A stretch of 64,000 bases of DNA from Hirudo medicinalis (taxonomy: Eukaryota; Annelida; Clitellata; Hirudinida; Hirudinidae): contig MPNW01000246.1 of NCBI GenBank assembly GCA_011800805.1, positions 74,733 through 138,732 on the forward strand, written 5' to 3'. The translations under genes and the position numbers were made by a program. Shown here in pieces: positions 39,374 to 50,710 of the stretch. Under the pieces are notes generated by a model, which did not search any database, was not told the origin of the DNA, and worked only from the letters and a program-made list of their open reading frames with translations. Every line of letters starts with the position of its first letter. The first letter of the stretch is position 1.

Positions 39374-41820
39374 ATGGCTTTACTTTTACTAACAATAGCG
39401 CCAATCCTTTGCGACACGAATCTAGAACAAACACGCGATGCTGACTTCGTCGACAAAGTAGCCAAAGGCTCAAATCTTGTCGACGACCTTGAGAAATCAC
39501 TGACTAAGTTCAATTTCACCATTTTGGAAGGGAAAAGGTCCATCTGCGCTAGACTCGGCGAAACAATTTACGTTCATTGCTTTCCTGAAAAACTGGATTC
39601 AGATCAGCGTTCAGAACTGATGACCATTTTGTCACACGGATTCTGGAAAACAGAATTGGAAGGAATCATTCCAGAGGGAGCAGTCGAACCCCGTAGATAC
39701 GCAGTGGATGACCGATTGGTTCTCCAGGTGTGTTTTGGTTATGGAACTCGATGCTGACTTTTTCTTTTTATTAATTGACTAATTATTTCAAGGCAACAAT
39801 TCCCGTTCAATTTTTGCAAGAAATCGAACAAATTTATCGTTAAAAATTATTTGTTTTATTAAAAAAATAAATATTTATATATATATACATTTATTTATAT
39901 TTATACATTTGTATATATATATATTTCATTCACAATTCACAATTACCAATAAACAAATTAAAATCATCAATAAAAAGAGCATTTATTCCCTTCAATTCAA
40001 AAGATAAAAAACTCGAGACCAGAAGACACCGGCCTTCTAACCTGCACCCTGGTCTTGAGAAGGTCCAACTTTTGGAAGTCCACTGCCGTCATGGTCTCGG
40101 TCTACGACGTGCCAAGACTCGGTCTCGAGTTACCACTCGTTCTCGGACTCAACGAAAGCTGTTCCGGGAACACCAAGGCCGTGGTTGAGGGAAATCTCAA
40201 CGCTTTCCAGGAGATGTTTTGTGGAAGTCGAGCAGATGGAAGGTCAAGGAGAGGTTGAGTGTAATATTTTTGGGTAGTTAGGGAATTAGCAATGCTGGGG
40301 GAGATGATGGCTCGGGTGTTTCAAGTTGAGGTACTATTGAGTCGCTAGTGAACGCGATTGATCGCTTAAAGCAAAATAATTTTTTTTTTGCAATGAATCT
40401 GTGATTTTCACGAATGTCTAAAAAGATTGACAAAATCAATTCAAGAATGACAAAATATGCGATAAAGTTAAAAACGGCCTGGAGAAATATTTCGAGCACG
40501 TCTTTCGAATATTGAAACTTTATTTTGACAAATGGCTAATTCCAAGCGTACGGCTACAACATTGCAAGCTTGCCAATATGAAGTACGAGAAGTCGTCTGC
40601 CATCGTGCATCTGCAGTGGAAAAGGGCAGGAGCATCAGTTCCTACCTGGAAGTCACGGTGAGAAAAACTCCCCACCCAAAATTTAGGTCACCCCTCTGCT
40701 CTGACGACTGCATGCGAGGATACTACGTGATGCACATAAATGCCAATCTGGAGCAGGTCGTAAGGTCAAGCTCATGAATATGTAATGAGATGAATTGAAA
40801 AATGAATAAATGATTTTCGGCACAGTGTATAATGTATAATAAACTATGCTGATATTGTCAGATTAAGGTTTGCCATGCTAGTTAATTCTTCTAAGTATTA
40901 TTATTATTTTTTATTTTATTGTTGTTGTTATTATTATTACACAGATATTACGATGACGATTATTATTACTTCAGAATATAAATTATAAATGATATAATTT
41001 TTATTACTACACTTTATTCCAGAATCTCCAGATCATTCCATTCCAGTCTGCTGCACATCAACTCCATATCCTCATTTTATCCCACAAAGCTGCTCGCCAT
41101 GAGAAGCTACTTCCACATTTGTCCGGCTGGTTTCGGCCTCAGGTCAGAGTGTGGCACAGACGTCTGCCTGCCCTGTGAACCCGGCACTTACGCCGAAGCC
41201 GCCATGAACAGGTGCGAGAAGTGTCCGGTGGACTACTATCAGGAGCATTTCGGAGGCTATGTTAGTAAACTTGGCCTTAATTTTTTAATGATTAAGGAGT
41301 GTTTTAATTAATTTTAATTAATCGCAAGTAGCTAAGCATGTATTGGTGTAGTAAGAGTTAAAACATTGAGTCTAATAAAAGCTCTTCCAAGAATCGGGGT
41401 TAAGTATTGACATCGAACGAATCATGCTAGAACTAAAAATCAAAAATCTAAGCTTCATTTTTGAAGGTTTACGTAAAGTGCTAAAAATCTGGCTCACGTC
41501 TCAAATCACCCATCCATTAATTTTTCCAGACCTGCCTTCCTTGTCCCCCTGGCAAGGGAACGGGCACAAAGACCGGCACAAAGCGGTCTTCATACTGCTA
41601 CGAGGAAATCAAGACATCCTCGCACGCGGTACTTCTGATCTTCAGCGCCATCCTTTGGTGCGCTGTGGCGCTACTCCTGTGCTATAGCGGAATAAAAATC
41701 CTGCTGGATGGATTTTGTCCAACCGGCGCCACGAGCAGGATAATCAGAGAGATCGAAGAGAAGAAGGGGGACATGGAGACCTGGAGCAAACAAAAGGCTA
41801 AAACCAGGCGTACAGTTTGA
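39374..41820 (+). CDS. Unrecognised one-pass membrane protein with a GCC2/GCC3-like cysteine-rich domain
   Basis: Five exons keep phase and give 407 residues: 39374-39737, 40023-40242, 40547-40657, 41023-41260 and 41530-41820. The ATG at 39374 gives a signal peptide (MALLLLTIAPILC). The ectodomain of about 300 residues has scattered cysteines and N-glycosylation sites (NFT, NES). Exons 4-5 carry an ephrin-receptor-like motif: CPAGFG, CLPCEPGTY, CEKCPVDYY and CLPCPPGKGTG. A membrane helix follows (AVLLIFSAILWCAVALLLC) and then a cytosolic tail of about 50 residues, rich in Lys/Glu and ending RRTV. Such GCC2/GCC3 modules occur in secreted and surface receptors of several families. I do not recognise the whole architecture. 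The joins of exons 2-3 and 3-4 were picked so the cysteine-rich frame stays open. Confidence 0.68.
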
Positions 41821-42222
41821 GCCTAAAATTATAGCCGGTAAATGATAAATAGACGACGACTAAATAGATGAAATTAATCAAGGACTCAACTGCTTGAAAA
41901 TTATTACTGTCAGTCATCTCTTACTTAAGCCTCAAGTGGCTTAGCGTTTCTGCTACCTTAGTGCCTTGATTTCCTGAGATTTATATCACATGTGTGAACA
42001 ATTTCAAGCACTTCCTCTCAGAGCATGTTTTCCTTTCCTTGTTGTTACAACGTAGTCTGAGTCTGGAAATACCATCACTCTAATGAAATATTTTCAGCTC
42101 CTCTCCAAAAAACAAACAAACAAACAAACAAACAAAAAAAAACAAAACGAAACATATTAAACACAACATAGAACGAGAATGAATGATGGTCATCATCATC
42201 ATCATCATCATCATCATTATCA
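41821..42222. other. Tail-to-tail interval with a CAAA run
   Basis: No coding exon. It contains an (AAAC)n run at about 42110-42140 and a CAT repeat at 42191-42225 that reaches the THUMPD2 stop. Confidence 0.6.
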
Positions 42223-43060
42223 TCATCTCATCTTCCTGAAAACGCAGAGAAAAGAATCCGTTTCGCCGAGTTTCAGGTAGTGAATCAACTCCTTCCTCCA
42301 CCTGGATGATCGTTCACCTGGAGAAATCCCACCGTCCACCTGGTCACTTCCTTGTCCTTCTGATTTTGGCGGGATTTTGTGGGATTCAAGAGCTGAATCT
42401 AAACTCGCACCTCTTCTTTGACCTCCATCGCTATTACCTCCGATCCCTAAAAGCCTGTCGGCATGACAAGTGACATCGATGGAAGAACTGATGCTTTTAA
42501 TCCCCTCGATTTCCAGAGGCCGACCGCCGCATAAGAGTATCCGTCGCAGGAGTGTCCCCAGGTCCCCCCTGTTGTCTGACATCGCACCTGAGGTTTCGTC
42601 CTCGTCGTCGCAGGCGAACGACTCTTCGACGAGTTCGAGCAACTGCTTCGTGGTTTTCAAACCCGAGAGTATGATGCATTTTCCTCCCGGTACAAGGAGT
42701 CTGAAAAATAAATTTATTTATTTATTCATTCATGTCTAAATTAACATTTAAATAAGAGAAAACTGAGTAGAAACAAAGTTGTCAAACAACATTTTAATAT
42801 GTTTTCATGGTAGTTGTTAAACTGTGGACTTTCATCCTGACTAAAATGTCTGTCAGATTCCAGATTCGTTTACGTATTTAAAACAATATCTTCGCAACAT
42901 GTCGCAGTCATGACAACAATAATTAATGTTAGAATAACCTATGTTCATTATTATTATTATTATCATCAATGTTATTATTATTGTTGTTGTTATTATTGTT
43001 GTTTTTATTATTGTTATTATTATTATTGTTACTGTTACTATTATTATTATTATTGCTGTC

Positions 43061-43091
<31 letters not shown>

Positions 43092-43116
43092 ATTGTTGTT
43101 GTTGTTGTTGTTGTTG

Positions 43117-43184
<68 letters not shown>

Positions 43185-44045
43185 NNNNNNNNNNNNNNNN
43201 NNNNNNNNNNNNNNNNNNNNNNNNNNNNNNNNNNNNNNNNNNNNNNNNNNNNNNNNNNNNNNNNNNNNNNNNNNNNNNNNNNNNNNNNNNNNNNNNNNNN
43301 NNNNNNNNNNNNNNNNNNNNNNNNNNNNNNNNNNNNNNNNNNNNNNNNNNNNNNNNNNNNNNNNNNNNNNNNNNNNNNNNNNNNNNNNNNNNNNNNNNNN
43401 NNNNNNNNNNNNNNNNNNNNNNNNNNNNNNNNNNNNNNNNNNNNNNNNNNNNNNNNNNNNNNNNNNNNNNNNNNNNNNNNNNNNNNNNNNNNNNNNNNNN
43501 NNNNNNNNNNNNNNNNNNNNNNNNNNNNNNNNNNNNNNNNNNNNNNNNNNNNNNNNNNNNNNNNNNNNNNNNNNNNNNNNNNNNNNNNNNNNNNNNNNNN
43601 NNNNNNNNNNNNNNNNNNNNNNNNNNNNNNNNNNNNNNNNNNNNNNNNNNNNNNNNNNNNNNNNNNNNNNNNNNNNNNNNNNNNNNNNNNNNNNNNNNNN
43701 NNNNNNNNNNNNNNNNNNNNNNNNNNNNNNNNNNNNNNNNNNNNNNNNNNNNNNNNNNNNNNNNNNNNNNNNNNNNNNNNNNNNNNNNNNNNNNNNNNNN
43801 NNNNNNNNNNNNNNNNNNNNNNNNNNNNNNNNNNNNNNNNNNNNNNNNNNNNNNNNNNNNNNNNNNNNNNNNNNNNNNNNNNNNNNNNNNNNNNNNNNNN
43901 NNNNNNNNNNNNNNNNNNNNNNNNNNNNNNNNNNNNNNNNNNNNNNNNNNNNNNNNNNNNNNNNNNNNNNNNNNNNNNNNNNNNNNNNNNNNNNNNNNNN
44001 GCAGCCTGGTCATCCTGAAAGCAACGCGGCGTGCAGCTTTGCCGA

Positions 44046-44096
<51 letters not shown>

Positions 44097-44597
44097 GTTA
44101 TTATTGTTATTGTTACTGTTATTGTTATTGTTGTTGTTGTTGTTATTATTATTATTGTTATTATTATTATTATAGTACATGTAACCTGTTGACGGAAATC
44201 AAGAAGGACTTCATGTCTTCCATGAGCGAGTGTTTGACGCCGAAAGGAATGTCACACATGACCACGTCGACCGAGGACGACTCGAGGGGTACGGCTGCAT
44301 AAATTATGATAACAAAACAGTAAATCATGTTAATTTATTAACTGGAGTTGACCTTTTGAGTGATGTCGGGAAAAAAAAAACTTTTTCCAAATATCAGAAA
44401 ATGCTTCACAATCCTCTAGATTCTAGCATCACATCTGCAGATACACATTGTGAGCATGTCTAAGTCAGACATATATATCTCCTTAGCTGATATATAATAA
44501 TAATAATAATAAAAAAAATGATGACGACGATGACAATAATAACAATAACAATAATAATAATAATAATAATAATAACAATAACAATAATAATAACAAC

Positions 44598-44629
<32 letters not shown>

Positions 44630-45051
44630 TAATAATAACTATCCTTAATGACATTCTCAAATATACCTCAATGTCATCATCATTTCATGAAAATACGAAT
44701 AAAAACAATGCGATGGCTCACATCTGGCATCACAAAGCATTAGTTGAATGAAGCCATGTTTCGTGGAGGTGAAGTGTGACACGTTGTCGTCTGCCTTCTC
44801 GAGGGCAGAGGCGTCAATGTCGCATCCGATGACCGTGACATCCTAGTACAAAATGAACGATTCAAAAGCTAATAATGTAATAATAATAATAATAATAATA
44901 ATAGTAATAATAATAATAATATTAATAATAATAATAATAATAATAGTAATAATAATAATAATATTAATAATAATAATAACAATAGCAATAATAATAATAA
45001 CAATAGTAATAATAATAATAATAATAGTAATAACAATAGCAATAATAATAA

Positions 45052-45082
<31 letters not shown>

Positions 45083-45383
45083 TAATAATAATAATAGAGT
45101 ACTTTATTATTTTCAACCAAACAAATACAACAAATTAATTTGAAAATCGTCCAATAATTGGCAAATCATTGTTAATCTCACAAACGCATTCATCACCTTG
45201 TACATTGAGGCAGCCTCCAGGAGCAGGATGCCCCGCCCACACATGGGGTCGAGTAAGGTCATTCCTGGCTGTGGGAATGTGAAAAAACACAATATCATTT
45301 GCATAATTTATGAGAATTTGTGGAATGGGCAGGAATGATTAAACGAATAATAATTGCCGTAGCAGCAGTAAAAGCTTGCCAGC

Positions 45384-45415
<32 letters not shown>

Positions 45416-46146
45416 CAAAAAATAATAATAACGATAATAATAATAATAACAATAAAACCATAATAAATAAAATTGTAGTACTAACAATTATCAGTACCCA
45501 CAACAAATGGTACGTCCTTTCTAAGCGACAAGATAACCACAGTCAGAAATCGAATGAAAACAAACTCCACCAACCTTTGCGTCGCACAGGGACGTTAGTG
45601 CGGACGCGACCGTGCTCCTGAGTCCATTGTGCTTGACGTACGAGCGCTTAGAGAGTGGACGGCTGGATGGTACGGAGGGAGAAGGGGTCACAGAGATTCG
45701 ACCAAGTTAAGAAGGGATTATATAATTAGAAAATGTGTTTAATTATCGATAAATCATGTATTTTTAAGATGAGAAATATTCCAGGAAGTCGAGGACCCCA
45801 AAAGTTTTTCGAGATTCCAGAAACATTTCGAATGCAGGTGGAAAAAAAAAGTGTCACCTGCAGCAGGGAATTCCTATCACCAGTCCGTCGTTGTTGAGAT
45901 GGAAAAAGACCTTTAGGATGTAATTGTTATTTATAATAATTTTATCAATTATTTATAAACAATAATTACATTTGCATCACAATTCACGTTATTAATTCGC
46001 TCTCGACACTGTAACTAAATGTGGACTAGAATTGTATTAATTAAATAGTAATATTATTATTATTAATATTGAAACACAGTGATAGCTTGTAAAAAATATT
46101 ATCCATGGAAATAAATAATCATAAAAACACTGTTAATGATGATGGA

Positions 46147-46195
<49 letters not shown>

Positions 46196-46217
46196 TAATA
46201 ACAATAATAATAATAAC

Positions 46218-46254
<37 letters not shown>

Positions 46255-47521
46255 CAATAATAATAATAATTCAGTGCACTTTCTGCTTCCATAAATGTTT
46301 TTAATAAATAAATAAATAAATAAATACTAATCATAATCACAATCATACTTCCATGTCCGCATGCCTGAGGTCAACAGTCAGTGAGGATTTGGACGTCAGC
46401 AGCTGACTGACCGTGCACGAGAGCCACTGCAGGTCATTTTTAAGTCTCGTTCATTCATCTTTTCAACTCATAGAATTAATTTTATGACTTTAAACAATTT
46501 CATTCTCAATGTTATGGACGTAGATATTATAATTAATATCTGGATTTAATTATTGTGAGACATGACAAGATCAGACGAAAAGTCTATTGATCTGAATATT
46601 TTATAATTTAAAAGCAAATTCATTCATCGACAACCTTTTGATCTAAAAACTTTGACGGCCTCCCTGAACATTTGGCAGAAACTCTGAACTTTGTTACTTT
46701 GATGCAAGCCCTCTTTCTCTTTGGTCCATCATCATCTCCATCATCAACATCGTCGTCATCATCGCTTTTATTGTTAGAGATTGCATGCTCCACTGTAAAA
46801 TTATTAAATCATCATAATTGAGATTCCACTTTTACAAAAAAATCACTCATTAAAACATTAACTCGTTTGTAATATGAAATAGTTCACACTTAGTGCTACC
46901 ATTAATCAGAAATTAACTTCCCAAACAAACTTTTTTTCAGGTTCTCTAACATTTTAATGCTATCTGCCCACTGGACATCGGATATGCCATTCAGAACAGA
47001 CTTGATGGTGCTCATGCCTATTGAATAAAACGAGAGTTTACTGTTTGTCAAGTAGTTGGAAATAAAGTAACTTAAACAAGTAAATTAGGACACTTAATCA
47101 CAGCCTATTAAATAACGACATCAATTGCTCACCCTGCTTATTGTTAAAAATCTTCACATCTACAGAATGTAAAATCTCTATAAAGATCCTCTCGCAAGAC
47201 TTTAAACTAAGAACGTCCTTCAATTTCTCCGGCGCATTTGCGATTTGAAAGAACACTTTTCCATCTGTTATGTTTATCTGGAGATGTGAACTTTTATGGT
47301 TAATTTCACTTTGCGACGATGAATCTGCCTAGTTATTTAAATTATGCTTAGCTGCTAATTACTCAATACTCCAATAATGATGGTTGGTTCGCAAATAACT
47401 TAGGGATTGATATCTGACCCTCTGATTGACAAACCTCAGACGCACAAGCTTTGAAAACGCTACTCAATTCCAGTGCGACAAATACTTCTGTCCCTCTGCC
47501 GCAGGTACAGAAAAATTTCAT
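42223..47521 (-). CDS. THUMPD2: THUMP-domain tRNA guanine-N2 methyltransferase THUMPD2
   Basis: Eleven exons keep phase and give 491 residues (human 503): 47521-47435, 47277-47133, 47017-46931, 46792-46635, 46426-46349, 45910-45858, 45662-45575, 45268-45197, 44842-44722, 44294-44186 and 42700-42223. It starts MKFFCTCGRGTEVFVALEL like the human protein. The THUMP domain spans exons 2-6 with a Lys/Asp-rich insert (KVFFQIANAPEKL, FRVSAKCSGRPSKF, LVIGIPCC). The Rossmann methyltransferase has GLRSTVASAL, LLDPMCGRGILLLEAA (SAM binding), VIGCDIDASAL and the catalytic DIPFG. The C-terminus ends LGETDSFLCVF, as in vertebrates. Human THUMPD2 acts with TRMT112 and methylates U6 snRNA. The large final intron holds long ATT repeats and an 816-base gap, so an extra exon there cannot be excluded. 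Confidence 0.94.
42941..43184. repeat. ATT/GTT microsatellite left of the gap
   Basis: ATT and GTT triplets run directly into the assembly gap, inside the last THUMPD2 intron. Confidence 0.95.
43185..44000. other. Assembly gap (816 N)
   Basis: The run of N follows an ATT repeat; a second ATT repeat starts about 47 bases after its right edge. The repeat probably caused the break. Any translation across it is meaningless. Confidence 0.99.
44001..44175 (+). mobile_element. GC-rich stub with ATT tail, possible retroelement 3' end
   Basis: About 45 bases of GC-rich unique sequence (ending GCAGCTTTGCCGAATT) lead directly into a long ATT/GTT repeat. This is the layout of a non-LTR or SINE 3' end with a simple-repeat tail, the body being lost in the gap. 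No coding sequence remains, so the call is inference. Confidence 0.3.
44495..44640. repeat. AAT/AAC microsatellite
   Basis: Interrupted AAT and AAC triplets in a THUMPD2 intron. Confidence 0.9.
44875..45095. repeat. AAT microsatellite
   Basis: About 220 bases of AAT with regular AGT, ATT and GCA interruptions, in the next THUMPD2 intron. Confidence 0.92.
45384..45460. repeat. AAT microsatellite
   Basis: AAT and AAC triplets in a THUMPD2 intron. Confidence 0.88.
46146..46325. repeat. AAT microsatellite and AAAT run
   Basis: AAT triplets to about 46270, then a separate AAAT tetranucleotide run at about 46303-46325, both in a THUMPD2 intron. Confidence 0.9.
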
Positions 47522-47727
47522 ATTCGCCCGATAAAACCGAGAACTTTGTTTACAAACACCGCAGCTAAAAGTAAACCCAACTCGGCAGAGGTAAAAAAAA
47601 ACAAAACACTCGTAGCTGTTCCAAAAAAATTTGGATAAAAACACGCACGTAGCAAAATCAAACAATAGTATATTTTCAATAATACTTGTTAAATAAATAA
47701 TTCGTAGGAAAATGTACACGAATTTTC

Positions 47728-50372
47728 TCAGTGTTTTTGCTCCGCCAAATACTGGAGGAATTTGCGCCTTCTCCCGAGTTCCTCTATCCCGAATTTTGAC
47801 TCGAGTTCATTGAAGTCGTCAGGGGATCCTCGCAAAATTAAATTATCGTCCTTGTGGTTGTACGAAGGTCTGCCTGATGATCATTAACTATTATTAATGC
47901 ATTATTAATATATAATCATTTATATATTATTAGTGATTGACTGTAATCATTATTATTTATTTATTAGCTGTTGTGACTGAACTTTATAACCAGGAATTCT
48001 TAAGCTATCATGACATGATCATGACAAACCATTAGCTTTTTAAATTATTTTTTTTTAAAAACCTGATCTAGTAGCTTTGTTGTTTAAGAGCCAATAGATG
48101 GCGTCTTCGAGGTTGCAGTTGTTGAAGAACAAAGCACTGTCGAGGACCCATTTCGGAATGTCCAACCTCTTCTGAATAAGCTGAAAAACTCCTAATTTAT
48201 TCCATGTAATTAATAATCACTCGACTAATCATAATGGTTATCAATAGAATAAATTATTGGTTATTATTAGTGATTATTAATTATTAATTAACTATAATGG
48301 TCACCAGTGGAATCAGACATGTAACTACAGGAAACAACATTTAAGGATGATCACAAACCAACTGGAATATGCAAATAAATAATTCAACTAATAACCTCAG
48401 CTGTTGCCTTGTCGACTACAAAATCTGCTGTAGTTGTAGGAAGAACTTGTTGTTCTGTTTGTGATAACAAGAACTTACTAGAAACCAAAGTCCATTGGAA
48501 TCATGATTTTCTAATTGAGAAATGTTAACAAATATTCCACTGAAAAGTGCCAAGACATGCTCCCCAACCTGGGCTTGGTTCCCCCAAAGCAGGTCGCATC
48601 AGCTCTGCCATCCTGTCTCTTCTGTCGATCCTTGTCGGATGGCACTTGCAGGGCTCGTACTTCCGTTCAACGGCGACACACTTCAAGACGTCGGGGTTCT
48701 TCCCATCAATTTTGGGGTCTTTGTGTCTCTTAAGGAACTCTTTCAAGTTCACGCTTTTGGATCTGAGATCGAACAGGATGGAATCGATGGACGCGTTCGA
48801 GCCCTGACTTTCTGGCTGCCGATCGTGTTCCAAGGCTTCTTGAACAGTTTCAGGGTTGGAAATAGTTTCGGAAGAGGATTCCCTGCAATTTTGCAGCCGG
48901 TTTGTTACGGATGCAACGGTTTTTCCATCTATCCCAGTGTCTTGAGCACCAGAGGGTGGATCCACCCATGGACTGCCCGCACAATCCCGATTCGGTCCTT
49001 CGCCTGTTTTCAATTTCTTGGGCTGTGGACGACTAACTCCCTCTTCCTCTGAACTTGTGCTCTCCAGGTCTCTAAAGAGATCAATATTTTTCTTCATGAT
49101 CTTATCTGGGGACTTTTCCCAGACCTTGGCCTTGCTCCTGGACTGGAGAAAATTCATCAAGTCCTTTATGGCAGGGTCTAAATGAACGTACTGGTTCAAC
49201 CGGGTAGCAATGAGCCTGAATCTGGCTTTCATGGATTGCCAGGTGTGGTTTGTGACCTGAAAGAGAAAAAAAAATCCAAAATCAAATTCAACCGAAATTC
49301 ATTTCAAATGGTAAAATTCTGACTAAAATAAATCTCCGTCCACAAAATCACTAAAATCCTTGCCTTTTCTTTCTCGGCTTTCACCCACATCTGCTGGCCG
49401 AGACAACTCAGGTACCTTTTGTTCTGCAGGAGATATTTCAAGATCGTTTCGTCTTCCTCTGTCGTGAAGGGTGTTCTCCTGTTTTGAAAAACAATCCGAA
49501 AATCAACAAGCTAAACACGATCGAAGTTGAATTCATTGTGGCAATCAGCTCCTATTTATCTTGGGCACAAATTTCTTCAGGAATAAACAACCGTTATATT
49601 ATTCAAGACGTATCTCATTAAGTGCAATTGTTACAAAAAGAAAATTTTCTAATTCACATTCTAAGCAGGTTAACATTCCATCCATTCCAGTACAAGAAGT
49701 GGTTTTGTAACACAGAAAGGTTTGTTAATAATTTTTAAGTCAAAGTGTTGCAACAAGAGCACCTACCCTTTGGGTAATGACTTCATGGTCCTATGGTTAG
49801 GTGAAGAGTCCTCAGTATCATCATTTTTCTGAAAACTTGATCCCTTAGGTACTCTTTGGTACAAAACATAAGAAAGTAAAAATTCACACAGACATGTTCC
49901 AAAACTGCAAAGAATTTATAAAAAAACAAACTGGTATTTACATGTATTTGTCTTTATTCTGCAGGCATTTATTATGGATTGAATCAACAACAAAATCACA
50001 AGCAATCATCTCTCCAATTTTGCATTCTATTCCTGGCATCAGCAGTCTGTGGAGAAAATATTTTGGCTGTCATTACTTCTACTGGTATCAAATAGACTAC
50101 TTTCACCTTACCTAAGGCAGTCTGGAGTATCTTTATTACTAACATTTCCTCCGCCTTTCTAACAAAAAAATATATATTCTATTTACTTGTCCAAAACATA
50201 AAACTAGGTAAATCTATTTAAGAAACCCGTGTGTTTCGCCTGAATATACCTCGATGAGAGTTCTAAATCTAGATTTTAATCTGTGCGGCGGAACATAAAA
50301 GCTTAGAGGTGATCCGTCGGGGCAAAATAGAAATGCGCTGTAATCAAACTCGATGTCATCCAAGAGTTCCAT
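47728..50372 (-). CDS. TERF2IP: Telomere protein RAP1 (TERF2-interacting protein 1)
   Basis: Nine exons keep phase and give 495 residues (human 399): 50372-50250, 50158-50112, 50046-49942, 49853-49767, 49478-49364, 49256-48569, 48454-48396, 48180-48063 and 47873-47728. The N-terminal BRCT domain has FCPDGSPLSFYV, TLIEKGGGNV and CDFVVDSIHNKCL. The Myb domain runs from RTPFTTEEDETILKYL through GQQMWVKAEKEK to TNHTWQSMKARF. A long polar linker follows. The C-terminal RCT domain, which binds TRF2-type partners, has AELIQKRLDIPKWV, EDAIYWLLNNKA and the tail LESKFGIEELGRRRKFL. RAP1 protects telomeres against recombination and modulates NF-kB signalling. Exon 5 ends at AAG|GCAAGG, a GC donor, because the normal GT alternative would insert three residues. 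The linker is longer than in vertebrates. Confidence 0.92.
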
Positions 50373-50710
50373 TGCGCAACCCACCCGATTCAACCGCGAA
50401 CTTTTTGTGGCAATGACAATTTTCGGTGCCGAAAAGCCTTCCTTTGTTTCGATTTGAAAAGCAATATAATTTTTCAAAGAATCTTACAACGCTACATCTT
50501 ACATTTAAAAATCCTACGACAATAATACCTTTGTCGCATTTAAATTGTTTCTAAAGAAAATCAGAATGTTTGACATTTTTTTTTAACAAGACATTTATTA
50601 GACGCGCTTATTTATGTTTGACGCAAAATGTTTTCATTAGAATTTTATCAATAATGTTTAAGCAGTTGTTACAGTGGTTTTGGTTTGATGCTGTTTATGT
50701 AAGTACGAGA
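50373..50710. promoter_or_regulatory. Short bidirectional promoter interval, TERF2IP and FNTA
   Basis: Only 338 bases separate the divergent start codons of TERF2IP and FNTA, so they must share a promoter region. No TATA element or named site stands out. Confidence 0.45.

Noticed and set aside
40532..40777. 81-codon frame starting at an ATG (MANSKRTATTLQ) as an independent gene
   Set aside because: It overlaps exon 3 of the cysteine-rich protein; following this frame into exon 4 hits a stop and loses the cysteine module, so the other frame was chosen.
42941..44302. Very long open frames across the ATT repeat and the gap
   Set aside because: They are homopolymers (Ile, Leu, Tyr) translated from triplet repeats plus undefined bases.
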